Positions 37,701 through 49,749 are shown, numbered from the stretch's first letter. The stretch is DNA of 64,000 nucleotides from Caprella mutica (GCA_947561585.1 CANNZV010002335.1:62001-126000), one strand, 5' to 3'. The notes: generated by a model not told the origin, from the sequence alone. Translations and numbers: made by a program.

Positions 37701-39400
37701 AAAATAACCTATTAAAATTTCATACTATATTCAATTATCTTCTGGTTGTTGATGCTTTACCTTAGCTACTTTAAAAGAATGCGACGTAATTAGTACAGAG
37801 TTACTTACAGCCTTCTGAAGGAGAACTAACTCAACAACAAGAGGCTGCAGAAACGCATAGGCTACTTTCTAAAATTAAATTGTTCATTTCTACCTATACT
37901 TATAGTCAAGGTTTTACTTAATATAGGTCAATGGCTCCCGCTTGAATGACTTACAATAGCAAAGGAAACGATTGCACAGGAGATTTAATCCAAGGAACAG
38001 ACTACGCAAACGAGTGAAGAACATAGCCACTAATTAATAGAGAGTATTAAAGGAAGGGAGAGTTCTGATTCACCGGTCATGACGATCACCGAACACTTGA
38101 ACAAGGGATTAATATCGAAAATGTGAAAACTGATAAATAGAATATACAAATTGAATAATTTTGTACGGAGACTTGTCTATCATGGAAGACGACCGATGGA
38201 TCAGATCTTACCCTAATATCATAATTCAATTAACAACCAAACATAACTTTTTAATTGAAATATAAAATGGTGGTAGAAATGAAGTTATTAATTGTTTTAA
38301 CTAAGAGTGGTAGCTACAGAAGAGAAACACTTCCTTATATACAAATTGTGGAATGTTGGTTTGAGCGTTAAAGAAATCATGTGTAAATGATATGCCGCAT
38401 TCGAGAGAAGCAAAATAAGAAGTGTCACAATGTTAAGGGTAATAGCTATATAAATATAGTAACAATAGCATAGTTGAAGCCTCACTGGACTTTCTAAGTT
38501 GTTACACAGGAAGAAATCCTTCATCACTCACGAAAAAGAAACAACATAAACTTTAGATAAAATATCAAATAAATATATACGTAGCTACATAGAAAAATAT
38601 ATATAATAATTTATAATAATATGTAAAACTTATTGCAGTTAAATTAATATCTTATTTGAATAATAATTCTTGAAAATATATCCCAAGCTACATAAAATAG
38701 TATAGAGTAAATTTTTCCATAGGACTACTTTTATATTATTAGATACTATTGCCTAATGCTAATTCCAATAGAGTCTATTTTGACATGAATAAACAAACTA
38801 ATATACGAGTAAGTATTGTTCGCAACTTTGTTATTTCTCATCACAATACATACATATATAACAGTACTTAAGAGTTAAATATGAACAACATTCCACTGGT
38901 CTCGAAACTTCACTAATAGGAGTTTTTCTCAAGAGATAAATTTTAGCCTGAAAGTAAGCATTAATATTGAGACTACAGAGAAAATAGGCATGGAACATAC
39001 ACCTATCAAAGAAGAGTTAGATTTAATAAGATCTGAATGGCATAACAGTGAATAATATCTTTGAACCTTTATACAAGAAGATGAACAGACCTTTTATAAG
39101 TAGGAGGGACAACTAGTTAGCTCTTCACCTCGCACTATTTAGAGAGGAACCTTCCTGAACACTCTTAGCAATTACAAAACAAACTAACACCAACATACGT
39201 GAATCTGTGGCATCAACACTTTCCTCAAAACTTACCTAGCAATGTTCAATTCACTCAGTAGAACTTACTGCAAGCAGAAAAAAGTTCTAACAAACGTTTC
39301 TTAATGCCGTGATGTGAACGTTTAGCTACCTTGATGACAACTTATAGTTGAATAAACGTTTCCTGATTTTAACAATGGCATAGTTTGAAAGTTTCTCATG
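34730..39400. other. Long AT-rich interval without recognised genes
   Basis: No exon, array or inverted-repeat element could be supported. A G tract at 36990-37008 and a C tract at 37142-37151 are the only compositional oddities. 36060-36190 is a GC-richer patch of unknown nature. The 3' UTR of the AP-2 alpha gene must extend into the right part of this interval; an ATTAAA on the minus strand at 39022-39027 is a possible polyadenylation signal. Confidence 0.4.
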
Positions 39401-39468
39401 AGTTGTCAGCAAACGTTTTTCCCAGTAGTTTCCAAGTGTCATAGGCTCCAGGTGTGAGCTTCTTTCTC

Positions 39469-39546
39469 TTAGAACTGTTCGGCAAGCAAGTCGCTGAGTA
39501 TTTTGGCAGTGTTGTCTTTGCTAGCCCTGATTGTGAGGCGATACAT
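39469..39546 (-). CDS. AP-2alpha: AP-2 alpha coding exon 7 (C-terminus)
   Basis: Residues 933-957: [12 protein letters not shown], then the terminal LSDLLAEQF and stop TAA at 39469-39471. This matches the family's usual end. The acceptor is ctgtttcag. Confidence 0.94.
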   Translation of the reverse strand: MYRLTIRASKDNTAKILSDLLAEQF

Positions 39547-42500
39547 CTGAAACAGAAAAAATCATTAGTGGGAGAATGACACCAGTTAGAGAGAGAATGA
39601 AGGTACAGACATCTTGTTAGATAGAGAATGAAGGTACAGACATCTTGTTAGATAGAGAATGAAGGTACAGACATCTTGTTAGATAGAGAATGAAGGTACA
39701 GACATCTTGTTAGATAGAGAATGAAGGTACAAGCACCTTGTTAGATAGATTTTGTATACCATAGAGATGGCTAATATTGTCAGCTAATAATATCAATACA
39801 TACCTGGGCTTGCCGGTTTGGCTCTAGTCTCATGAGGCATCCAATATCTTGCTTACGAGTGTGGAGGATACCAGCACACACATAGTTATCAGGGTTGGGG
39901 TCAATCCCTTCCAGAATCTGCATGCCAAAGCCCATCACTTTGGTTTTTATGGCCCCATTCTCCATAGGGGAGGAACCTTTGAAGATTTGTTGAGATTCTT
40001 GAGCAGGGCTGAAAGTGAAGAAGATTTTACAGTGAAAACTATACTTGTGAATAACGAATGGAAATATATGTACTCAACTTAATAGAAAACATACAAGTTG
40101 CATTCATTTATAGTTCTAATATATTCACCTTGAGAGATTCTTCCATCGAGTGAAGAAAGACTCTCCATTCATGTCTGTCGGCTCGAAGAACTTGTTGATA
40201 GTGAGTGGCAGTTTGAGAGAGAGTCTTTGAGGCACTGAGCCATAGGTAAAGCACACAGTGAGTTCAGGCAGACTGTCATAGTGGTCCAGACACTCGCTGT
40301 TAACGAGCTGCTGTACCTGAGCCCCGGCCTCTATGGTGGCTTCCACAGGCTTCACCTGGACACTGACAGCACCCATGTCATCCCCTGACACGCTGACGCT
40401 GGGGAGGAACTGCTGCAGAGGCATGGAAGTCTTGTTACCGTAGAACACTCCTATTCTGCCCAAGTTCTGCCTAAACTCTGATTTGATTCCTATCTGGATG
40501 ATATCGTTCTCATAGAGGACGCCATTGTTCTTGCAGGTGAACTTCTTGATGTTATCTGTAGCCCCCGAAGTGAGAGTGGAGGGTGAAGCCCCCTTGGTTG
40601 CAGCATTGCTCCCATTTGTGGTGGGAGCAGGGGAATTGTTGTAGAGGTCTCCCAGTACATCCACCAACACACCAGTGGAAGAGGTGGAGCTGGTGCCATT
40701 ATTCTGAGCAGTGGAAGAGGATGCTCCCAAACCAAAGAGATCTGCAGTCACTGCATTGCCTTTGGTTCCCTTATCAGCGGCAGCAGCAGCCACGGCAGCA
40801 GCTGCACCGCCCACATTTCCAGCGGACCTCTCTTTCTGTGCTTCCTGGGCACTCATCCTACCGCTCTTCTTCTTCAGTACAGCCAGAATGGAGGATTCCT
40901 TCTCAGCAAATGGAGGCATTTCCTCCAAGACGGTAGCTAGGACATCGGTTGAAGTAACCAAGCTGAGGTGGAGGTACTCTGAAGCACGTTGTTGCAACTC
41001 AGCGTCAGAGCATCTCAAGTTTGAGTCGCACTTCAAGATGTCCTGAATTTGTACCTTGATCTCTGGGAACAAGTTGATGAATTTGATGTAAGTGGTCAGG
41101 AGAAGAGCGCGAGTGGAGGGGGCACAGAGGTGGTATTTGGAGTGGAGCAGTTGGAACTGAACTGATGGGGAGGAGCGCTTATCCCCAGCTATGAGGTTAC
41201 CAAATTCTCCCAAGATGTAACCTCCCACCTTAACCATATTCTCGTGACAGGCAGGAGCCTGCAGAGCTTCAAAGACAGTCTTGGCTGCATAGCCCTGCAC
41301 ATCCTCTCGATTCACTACAATCTGGATGACTCTGTACCACACCTCTTCACTAACATAGTCTCCTGCAATGCGAATCAAGTTGAGAATGACATCCACATAC
41401 CAAGTGTAGTCAGCTGCGTACTTCTCAGCAAGAATGGCTACCTTCAGCACCATTTCTTCTCTGATAGAATAGTCAGCACTCTCAAGATAGTTGAGCATCT
41501 CGTGCACTATTTGCTCAGCATTTGTCTTGTCACACATTGCGTAGAGGAGATCCACAGCACGCTGCCTCACACTCACATCTCTCTCAGTCTTGAGAGAGTT
41601 TATCACAGTCTCCTGGTGTTTCTTAACTGCCTCGTGAGAGAACTCTGAAGTAGCCAGCAAGCACATTGTCTCGAGGGCGAGATAGCGCAAGTTAGTCTCT
41701 CTGTGAGACAGGAACTGTCCCAACTGGTTACATGCCCTGACCAGTAGTGCTGGCTCAGAGTCTGAGTGAATGATGATGCTGATTGCCTCAAAGAGCACAG
41801 CATTCTTTGCATTGGAGTGCTGTACCTTCTTACTCTTTGGAGGTTCCTGTGCTTTGTTGAGGATGGCATCAAGGCACTCATTGAGTCTGCCTCGCACTCC
41901 AGGGTCCTCAGGAGGAGGGTAGTGTTGAAGCAGCCTCAAGAGTTTCACTGACAGCCAAGGTGCTGGCACAAAGTAGTAAGTATAGTCCTGTAGGTCTGTG
42001 TAACTAGCAGTCACGATCTGAAGAGTGGGAAGAGGAAGCAATTAGTCACTGAGGCATATTATCTCTATACCTAACTAGTAGCCACCAAGATAGTATTAAC
42101 ATGTTTCCTGCAAGGGGACCAACCGGCGAACCCACTTTTAGATAGTGGTAGGTAACCACCAAGATATTAGGTAGGGGAAGGTAACCACCAAGATATTAGG
42201 TAGGGGAAGGTAGCCACTAAGATATTAGGTAGGGGAAGGTAGCCACTAAGATATTAGGTAGGGGAAGGTAGCCACTAAGATATTAGGTAGGGGAAGGTAG
42301 CCACTAAGATATTAGGTAGGGGAAGGTAGACACTAAGATATTAGGTAGGTGTAGGTAAGCACTAAGATATTAGGTAGGGGTAGGTAAGCACTAAGATATT
42401 AGGTAGGGGTAGGTAACCACCAACATATTAGGTAGGTGTAGGTAACCACTTAGATATTAGGTAGGGGTAGGTAAGCACTAACATATTAGGTAGGTGTAGG

Positions 42501-45310
42501 TAACCACCAACATATTAGGTAGGGGAAGGTAACCACTAACATATTAGGTAGGGGTAGGTAAGCACTAAGATATTAGGTAGGGGTGAAATGATTTAACGTG
42601 TTTGCTCAAATTACAATAATTAAAAACTAAATTGAGGGAGGAAGAACTCTCAATGAATCCTTTCGACTAATTTCTCACCCGACTGAGTCTGGAGACAGCA
42701 AGGGACACACACCCCTTGTACTCATCAGGGTTGAGTTTCACAAGGGCTTCAATGAGGGAGGAGGCTGCAGTCACCACCCCCAGGTGCTGGTCGTTCAGTA
42801 GGTGAATGATGCGTGAGGTCCACTCTCCACCGGGAATAATGTCAGGGTTAGTGCGGAAAAGTCGCAGCAGACACAAGGCAGCGGACTGCTTCACTACGTC
42901 CATAGTCTCCCTGTTAGGATGAATGAAAGTTATTAATTGAATAAAGTAGGATAAAAAAAAGCAGTTGGAAATTGTTCTGCACATCTGGTGAAGGAATGGC
43001 AGTATTTTTTACACAAAATAGTGCCAAAGTTATCGCTCATTAGATATACCAGGTAGAACTTCTTATAATTTTTCCTGGTAGCTAGCTATATGCAATATAA
43101 CCACAGAAATTAGCAAATAGCGAAAAAAAACTATTTTTATTCCAAGTTATATTAGCTATCAAGCTAGTCTCCAGACACAAAAATGACATTTAATTTTCAT
43201 CTTATTGTAAATAGCTACCGAGACAGTATAGTCTAAACTGTCAGATAGAAAGGTGTAGATTGAACAGTTAGAGCGTGTCCCAAGGAAATTTAATATATAA
43301 ATATTCAAACTTATACTTAATAAACTGTTTTAAAGTACATTAATTCCAGAAGGGAAAAAATATTAGTTATGACCATTGCAAATAGCTAGTTGCACATTTA
43401 ATTGATCACCGTTCCCGAGAGTGTTTTAACGCGTTGACTACAATTCAAAAATTCCAAGTTTACGTTATTGCTTCTGTATCACAAGTCTTACGTTAGCGAG
43501 AGGAGCTGAGTATCCCTGTGTACCTATTGATCTTGTCTGGACAATAAAAACAGTGGTATAATTGTAGTAGCTACATGATATTACAATTTAATTTGGGTTC
43601 AAAATATTGAGTGGTATACATTTGTACCACTATATAGTCAACTTGTTAAAAGCTATTTCATTAGTGTCAAACCATAGCAGATAGATAGCATTGCAGAAAG
43701 TACAGAAATAAGGAGTAATGTTGATAACTTATTTATTTATTTATTAGGGGGTTTAACTTCTTCTTCAGAACCAAAGACCACATCGCTGATGTTAAAGGGA
43801 AATCAAATACAAGGGACTTGAAGAAGCAGTCCGAAAGTAAAGTGACTCTATGAACAAAGTTACTTACCACCGTCGGTGACAACGATCTTGGATGCAGTGA
43901 ATGTAGTCAACTTACCAATGAATGTGACAAAAATGGACACAAGCACCAGTGGCTGCACTCACAGATGGAAGAAGTGATAGTAAATGAAGTCTACGAGCCT
44001 ACCTAACACAAAATCTAAGACTTCGCAGTTGAAAAGCATAACCCTAGCGCTATCCTCTAAAACTGCAAGTAGCGTTAAAAAATGGGGTAAAGTTAATAGA
44101 AACGCACCCTGACACAAGTAGCTTAGGGATGTCATGTCCAAAGGCCTCAGCCATCTCCTTGCTGCCAATGTTAGCAATGCACTGCAGGGCGAGGTTGACG
44201 TGCACTGGGTTGCGACTGCTGAGGTCATTCTTGATGTTCTGCACAATCAGCTTGATGAGATCACTGTTGGTGTTAACCAGCACAGAAATGAACAGATAAC
44301 CCTGGGGAAAAAACATACAATAAGAGACTAGTCAAGGATAGGAACATCTAAAATGTGATAAAGAAATGGTTCTATTTATTTTGATCAAATTTTAGAGAGG
44401 ACAGGATGAACTGAAGAACAGAGATGAGATATAGCTATAGTAATTCATTAAATGAAAATATTTTGCCAGTGTAGCTACCAAATCATCCTTTGCAATAACT
44501 AAGATTTACACCTAAGACCGATAACATTTAGTGTAATTATGAACATTCATGTGAAATAGAAATTAACAAAAGGATATTATCTAAATCAGACCCTTCTCTT
44601 CCATTCATCACAGACATTGTCAGGATAGAGCCCTTGGGGGCTACTTCAGATGAACCAACCATAAGGTTTGTAGTAACAAAGAGAGTAAATAGCTAGCTAC
44701 ACTACAGTGTCCACTGTTTGATTCTATCTAACCTGCTATTCTACTAATTCTATAATGATTTCTAGTGTATGAATAATGAGTAACTCACTATTTGCTTCTC
44801 AGTGTATTTATTGGATGAGAGCAAGTTGACTGCCTCCATGTGGCCAAAGTCAATATCATGTCCAAGTAAGAATATGAAGAGTAGTTTGCACACATATTTC
44901 TTCTTCTGGTAACCATCAAGAGTTTTGTCACCTTTGAACTTGGAGCGGATGTTGGCAAGCTCTTTGTTTATTCGCTTCACTTCATTTTCTTTGCTTTTGC
45001 CTGTGAACAAATAATGATGCTACACTTGATGGGAGATAAGAATGAATAATGAATTAGGTACTGTAAGAACTGGTTAGCAATATTTTAAATCTATTAGTTA
45101 TAGGAAGGGATATATACTTATACAAGTTGATATATATATTATGTTCTATCTTACCAGCTCCATGTAACCTGGCAAAGTAGAACTGTTTTCAGCAATTAAA
45201 TAGTCAGCTATCATTGGAAAATTTGCAGATTAGATTAAAAACTCACAGTTTCTGATGTCAGAAATGAAAACTGCCAAGCCTCTCATTCCATCTCCTCGTA
45301 CTGCCGGCAT
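39469..45310 (-). CDS. AP-2alpha: AP-2 complex subunit alpha (alpha-adaptin), complete gene
   Basis: This encodes the large alpha subunit of the AP-2 clathrin adaptor, which links plasma-membrane PtdIns(4,5)P2 and cargo to clathrin and accessory proteins in endocytosis. Seven coding exons (45247-45310, 44789-45000, 44108-44301, 42679-42910, 40129-42017, 39804-40008, 39469-39546) join in phase with GT/AG introns into 957 codons, close to the usual 940. The start [20 protein letters not shown] is the family's standard N-terminus. The lipid-binding patch KKKY is at residues 54-57. The helical-solenoid trunk covers residues 1 to about 615, an Ala/Ser/Thr-rich hinge about 616-722, and the appendage (ear) 723-957. 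The ear keeps the platform tryptophan (W859, in FFTRWKNLS) that binds DPF/W motifs, and the end AEQF. No breaks or stops were found. An acceptor at 45329-45330 shows that the 5' UTR is spliced; the upstream exon and promoter are not identified. Identity rests on recognition of the protein family; I am very sure. Confidence 0.97.
39588..39755. repeat. 31-bp tandem array in AP-2 alpha intron 6
   Basis: Five units of a 31-bp repeat containing aggtacagacatcttgttag and atagagaatg. It fills most of the 257-base intron. Confidence 0.9.
39804..40008 (-). CDS. AP-2alpha: AP-2 alpha coding exon 6 (ear platform)
   Basis: Completes serine 864 and encodes residues 865-932, starting [11 protein letters not shown] and ending RLEPNRQAQ. 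The acceptor tcactttcag lies 120 bases from the previous donor. The donor is GTATGT. Confidence 0.94.
40129..42017 (-). CDS. AP-2alpha: AP-2 alpha coding exon 5 (trunk, hinge, ear start)
   Basis: Residues 235-863. It holds the rest of the trunk (for example [20 protein letters not shown]), the low-complexity hinge with an alanine run at about 638-648 and the DLFGLG word, and the sandwich part of the ear from about residue 723 ([15 protein letters not shown]). It ends within a serine codon; the donor is GTGAAT. Confidence 0.96.
42138..42587. repeat. 29-bp tandem array in AP-2 alpha intron 4
   Basis: About 15 units of a 29-bp repeat made of ggtaRgcactaagatatta and ggtaggggaa. Left units carry gccactaag and right units caccaacat, so the array is a gradient of variants. 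Confidence 0.92.
42679..42910 (-). CDS. AP-2alpha: AP-2 alpha coding exon 4
   Basis: Residues 157-234, starting [14 protein letters not shown] and ending AVSRLSR. The donor is GTGAGA and the phase is 0. The intron upstream (42911-44107) carries the foldback half-element; the one downstream (42018-42678) carries a minisatellite. Confidence 0.95.
43747..44085. mobile_element. Half of a foldback element in AP-2 alpha intron 3
   Basis: Starts ggggtttaacttcttcttc. It is homologous to the right arm of the element at 7648-8398 read in reverse complement, with shared words such as ctacgagcctacc, cacaaaatctaaga and ctgcaagtagcgtta. The opposite arm is missing. Confidence 0.7.
44108..44301 (-). CDS. 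AP-2alpha: AP-2 alpha coding exon 3
   Basis: Residues 93-156 plus two bases of a glycine codon. It begins [15 protein letters not shown]. The donor is GTGCGT, weaker than the other donors in this gene, and a foldback half-element ends only about 20 bases downstream of it. Confidence 0.93.
44789..45000 (-). CDS. AP-2alpha: AP-2 alpha coding exon 2
   Basis: Residues 22-92. Contains the KKKY phosphoinositide patch (54-57) and the strongly conserved [20 protein letters not shown] stretch. The acceptor is ttcacag and the donor GTGAGT; it ends in phase 0. Confidence 0.95.
45247..45310 (-). CDS. AP-2alpha: AP-2 alpha coding exon 1
   Basis: Carries the ATG at 45308-45310 and residues 1-21 plus one base of C22. 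The donor GTGAGT is at 45241-45246. The exon continues upstream as 5' UTR to 45328, where an acceptor (gtttacag) marks a 5' UTR intron. Confidence 0.95.
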
Positions 45311-45724
45311 TTTGAATGTTGTTTAATTCTGTAAACAAGAAGAAATCAGTAAAATAAAGGAGAAGGTACTAGAAGTTATTGTGATGAGTATAACCATTAT
45401 TAAAAATAGCCATTAGAAAATTACTATGGGAGACTTTGGAATTATTAATACTAATGGACATCTTTTCCAAAAATAGGAAACATTTATAACATTTTCTTTG
45501 CACAAACAATCCTCAAGTTCCTCCAATATTTACACATATTTAACTGAGAACAGAAGATAAAATAGAGGATTTGTCTCGCTTTTAATTTCATCAATATCTT
45601 AAAATTAATATCAGTTTGACAGTTGTCCGTTTCCATTAATTTTCCCCATGAAATCAGTCTGAATGCGAGACATTTTAAACATTTTCTGCATGAATAATCC
45701 TCAATTCCCTATGGTTTTTATCTA

Positions 45725-46006
45725 CAGGCAGACCCCTTTTATATAACAGGATGACTTAAAGCGGGGTTGACCCCGAGCTTACTTACATCAGTTGTACCGG
45801 CAAATAATTTTATTTACAATGAAGAAACCATTCAAAAAAAGTACATAGTAATAGTGTACCATTCAAACATTCTTTGGGTTTTGTTGATAGAAAACAAAAT
45901 GATTGGAGTAATAATGCCATGAACTTAAAGCGAGGTCTCCCCGCTTTAAGTTCAATTTCTAAGTTAATTTGGGGTACGATTTTTGACTTAAAGCGGGGTC
46001 TGCCTG
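45725..46006. mobile_element. pogo/Tigger-like MITE, 282 bp
   Basis: The left end is CAGGCAGACCCC and the right end is its exact inverted copy. TA dinucleotides flank both ends (45723-45724 and 46007-46008). On the right arm the match extends into GCTTTAAGTC, and aagcgggg words recur inside. A TA target with CAGGCANACC-type ends is typical of pogo/Tigger elements. It lies upstream of AP-2 alpha, in its likely 5' intron or promoter side. Confidence 0.7.
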
Positions 46007-46009
46007 TAT

Positions 46010-47140
46010 ATTTTTTAAACAAAATTATGCTAAGGACAAAGGAAAAATTAGGGATTTCCGATTTATTGGAGATAAAGTGCCATATGTGCAGAGCACAAAA
46101 TAGCGAACACAAAAAACTTCATTAAAATTTAATGATTTCATGTCAAAAAATTGAAGACAGATACAGCCTAATAAAGGACCATCCAAATGTTATTTCCACT
46201 GTCCAAGTAAAATAAAATGTCTCATAATCTATTGCATTATTTATCAAGCTATCTCCAAACGAAGCTAAATTTGAACCCAATCTGCAGAAACTGTAAAGTG
46301 TTCGTAGAAATCTCTTTTTCTGTTTACAGCAAATTTAATGTCAATATAGGGATTAAAACACAAGTCTTGTAGTAAAATTAATGTAAACATAGGAATTATT
46401 CAAAATTATTTGAAGAGAATATTCCAAATATCTCCCATATTATGCAGTCAGCAGATTGGTAAATTTCCCTCAAAAAAGGTTAAATTATCAATAATCCTTC
46501 CTAAAATTGAATTGTAGACTCACCAAAATAACATTGTAGCATAGGAGATTGCAATTAGGTACAATAGCAAACTTATAGATATATTGGTTAAATTTGTGCT
46601 TTAGGTACCTTCTATTTTTGATATTCTAAAAGGAGCCATTTCAAGATGTTCTTCAGGAATACCATTTGTTGTGAACTGGTGCAAATGCTTCGATTTAGAG
46701 ATATAGCACAATTAAGTTTACGGTAGGAATAACATTAGACTTGTAAAAGCACAAGGTTTTTCTGCCTTTTAGAAGTTTGTGACATGAACTGTTAATGTAG
46801 TTATCATTTTACAGGAGCGAAACGCCCCCCGATAGATACGTATCTAAAAGCTGAGCGGCGCACCACTGTACAGCGCACAAGAGGTAATTTGAATGAAGAT
46901 TTATGATATATCATATATGGAAGGAATTTGATGATTGCTGTATTAATTTATGATTGACGGTACGGTCAGTAATGGAATCAATGTTAATACAATACAACTC
47001 AAGTTTAATTCTTTGATGGAGATGTTTAATTTGGAATAGAAAATAAAATTGTGATATAGAAAACTGGATTAATTTTATGAGGTAAGTAACAATTATAAAT
47101 TTTCAGTCTGAGATGTAAGTAAAAACTCATCAGTTAGATG
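46010..47140. other. Non-coding interval with old repeat pieces
   Basis: 46195-46555 contains degenerate sequence resembling the 227-bp MITE family (ccaagtaaaata near 46195, aataacattgtagcatagga near 46530). 46625-46735 resembles the element at 955-1350. 46830-46880 shares an inverted word, gtatctaaaagctga, with 61600-61630. Confidence 0.4.
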
Positions 47141-47149
47141 TAGAGGGAG

Positions 47150-47366
47150 CGTCGAGAAATATTCTAGCAAAGTCGGTGGAGTTTTAGCTATTTGATCCGA
47201 TGTTACAGTAACATAGGAATAAAAAGCTAATTGTTACCATTAATTTTTGATGGAAAAATGGCTAAAATGTTGGTGGATCAGCCAAATTACTGGAAATTCA
47301 TGGTGGATTATTTCAGCTTTTTCAAAAAGTCAGTGGAATTAGTGCACCAAATACAGACTGGGTCTG
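47150..47366. mobile_element. CAGTCTG-family short element, copy 1
   Basis: Right end reads caccaaatacagactgg, as in other copies. It shares the internal words ttctagcaaagtcggtgga, gttggtggatcagcc and cagctttttcaaaaagtcag with copies near 48.3, 49.4, 61.9, 62.5 and 63.0 kb. The left end is not clear. Confidence 0.55.
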
Positions 47367-48064
47367 ATGCATGTGTATCTCTTTGAGTATGAGGGGTTTA
47401 CTTGTTATTTACAGGATTTTCAACTTATTTCACCCCTCAAAACTTTTGAGGGCCAGTCTGCAAAGCGTGTCAAATTTGTTACCAAGATTTCATATTTCAG
47501 GACAATTAGTCTAAATTTATTCAAATTTGTCTCCAAAATAGCCAAATTTCTTCAATATGTCTCCAATAATAATATGTAAACATAGAAATTAATTAGAAAA
47601 TAGTCACCAAGATCTTGTTATGATGAATTTTCCCTCCAATATAGTCTCCAAAGATCTTTGGCGACATGGACGCACTTAGCAGACTGGTTTGAGGGGTGAA
47701 ATAAGTTGACAAACCTGTAAATAACAAGTAAACCCTTTGGCCACTTTTGAGTCAAAAGTCGCCAATATACTGGCGACTTTGTACATACTTTTTAAACATG
47801 GTCTATGAGTGCATTGTTGATAGTAAACTCCATAGACTTTCTTTCATAGTTATTCATTTTTTTTTCAATAATTAGTCAGAGAGCATTGAATTAAACTGGC
47901 AACATCATTCATAACAAAAGATTGCAATCATGCAATAAACAAAGATGAGTCCCATTCATGATAGAATTATTTTAAACTTTTTTCACTATGAACACTTTAA
48001 CAACACTTACACAGTTATACTGATGACTGTTCTCAGCAAAAATTAAATAAATTTCCACCAATGG

Positions 48065-48291
48065 CCAAGTAATAAAGCATGTCTAAACTCGCCATTTTAA
48101 TGGCGAGTTTGTGACAGTTATTTTGAGCCCTTCAATTGCAAATGGTGAGTTTTATCTATTTTTCTCCTATGCTACAATGTTATTTAGGAGAGAATTTATG
48201 AAAATTTGATCATTTTGGAGAGAATTTGTTGAATTTTGGAGAAAGCTGGAGAGACAAATGGCGAGTATATGAGACATACTATTTTACTTGG
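48065..48291 (+). mobile_element. hAT-like MITE, 227 bp, copy 1
   Basis: Ends are CCAAGTAATAAAG and, inverted, CCAAGTAAAATAGTATGTC. A perfect 8-bp direct repeat ACCAATGG flanks it (48057-48064 and 48292-48299). It is inserted in a CAGTCTG-family element, whose 3' part continues to 48385. Inside are the palindromic word aaactcgccattttaatggc and runs of ggagagaatt. Confidence 0.85.
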
Positions 48292-48870
48292 ACCAATGGA
48301 TCAGCATAATTACTGGAAATCATTGGTGGATTTTTTCAGCTTTTTGAAAAAGTCAGTGGGATTTGATGCACCAAATACAGACTGGATTTTGTAGGGTCAC
48401 ACCGTCACGCGGCCAGTAAATTGCGGCCCTTCAATTTTTAATTGCGGCCCTCTCAAGAGTCTCTTATGAGGGGCCGCTCTTAAACAATCTGAACCGAATT
48501 TAGATTTACATTAAAATGTTGCATAGCTATCAAAATCAGCGCAGTGCATGCTATAATTTATTACTTTATGTTTTTAACGAGTACTTTGCCTAGTTTAAGA
48601 GTATGTTTTAAATCGCCGATTATATAATTGTAGACTTGAAATTTGTAAAAATAAGTATCTTTCACATATTATGACATATATAGACGACTAATGAGCACTT
48701 TAATTAAATTTAAAATTGGTGACTCATAATCATAATCGGCGGAACCGCACATCTTTGTTGAAATGTAAACAAAGTCGCAATTTTGTTTTGATATTGCGCG
48801 CTCCACGATGTATAATTGTATCTCAATTTTCTGTTTTCTGTGAATCTTTTATTATGAATGATGTGGTCAC

Positions 48871-49097
48871 CCAAGTAAAATAGTATGTCTCATAAACTCA
48901 CCATTTGTCTCTCCAGCTCTCTCCAAAATTCAACAAATTCTCTCCAAAATGATCAAATTATCATTAATTCTCTCCAAAATAACATTGTAGCATAGGAGAA
49001 AAATAGATAAAACTCGCCATTTGCAATTGAAGGACTCAAATTGACTGTCACAAACTCGCCATTAAAATGGCGAGTTTGGACATGCTTTATTACTTGG
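48871..49097 (-). mobile_element. hAT-like MITE, 227 bp, copy 2
   Basis: The same element as at 48065, in opposite orientation and of exactly the same length. The 8-bp duplication GTGGTCAC is perfect (48863-48870 and 49098-49105). Confidence 0.88.
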
Positions 49098-49369
49098 GTG
49101 GTCACTACTTGTCATTTTAATTTGATGCTCTCTGACTAATTATCAAAAAAAAAATTGAATAACTATGAAAGAAAGTATGCCTCTCTCAGGCTCTCTGTGA
49201 TTGGCTGGTATTAGTTGTATGCCTCTCTCTGATTGGCTGATACGCTCTCAAGTGTTTAAATTAGGTAGGTATAACAATATAGGTACCAGATTGTATTTGG
49301 TAGTAAATCCCAAGGATATATCAGGAGATATATTCAATTTCTCTAATAAAAAAATTCCTGCAATGTCAG

Positions 49370-49527
49370 AGGATATTTAGCTATTAATTCCAATATTACC
49401 ATTAATTTTGGGAGGAGAAACTGGAAAAATGTTGGGAGGACTAGACAATTTGATGGAAAATGTTGGCAGCTATTTCTCAGATTTATGAAAAAGTCAAGGA
49501 GTTCAGTGCACCAAATACAAACTGGTA
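49370..49527. mobile_element. CAGTCTG-family short element, partial copy
   Basis: Diverged copy ending caccaaatacaaactgg. It shares the gggagga and atgttggcagctatt equivalents of the family's central words, and lies inside the TAGGGTCA element. Confidence 0.4.
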
Positions 49528-49749
49528 TAGGTATATTGACGACTGTCAACTTTCAAAATTGGAATTAAATTGGCGACTGCAATACTAATTTTTGTTAACA
49601 TATTTTTGAAAAAAAAAAAAGATATACCTATTAGCGACTCAATGAACATTCTCTGAAACTAGGGTATCATGAAGATATGACGTTTCTGATGTTAGGGGCC
49701 CCGCAGTTAGTTAGGTAGTAGGCCGCAATTTACCTGCTTGACCCTAGTT

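Larger units (their letters stand above)
48392..49746. mobile_element. TIR element with TAGGGTCA ends, host of nested insertions
   Basis: The left end is TAGGGTCA followed at some distance by TAAATTGCGGCC; the right end is its inverted form (ggccgcaatttacctgc then TGACCCTA). TA is present at both ends, as for Tc1/mariner-type targets. The 227-bp MITE copy 2 and a CAGTCTG-family piece (about 49370-49527) lie inside, so about a kilobase belongs to the element itself. No transposase was seen. Confidence 0.5.

Noticed and set aside
40583..41648. Plus-strand ORFs of 111-134 codons antisense to AP-2 alpha
   Set aside because: Shadows of the long conserved exon 5 on the other strand.
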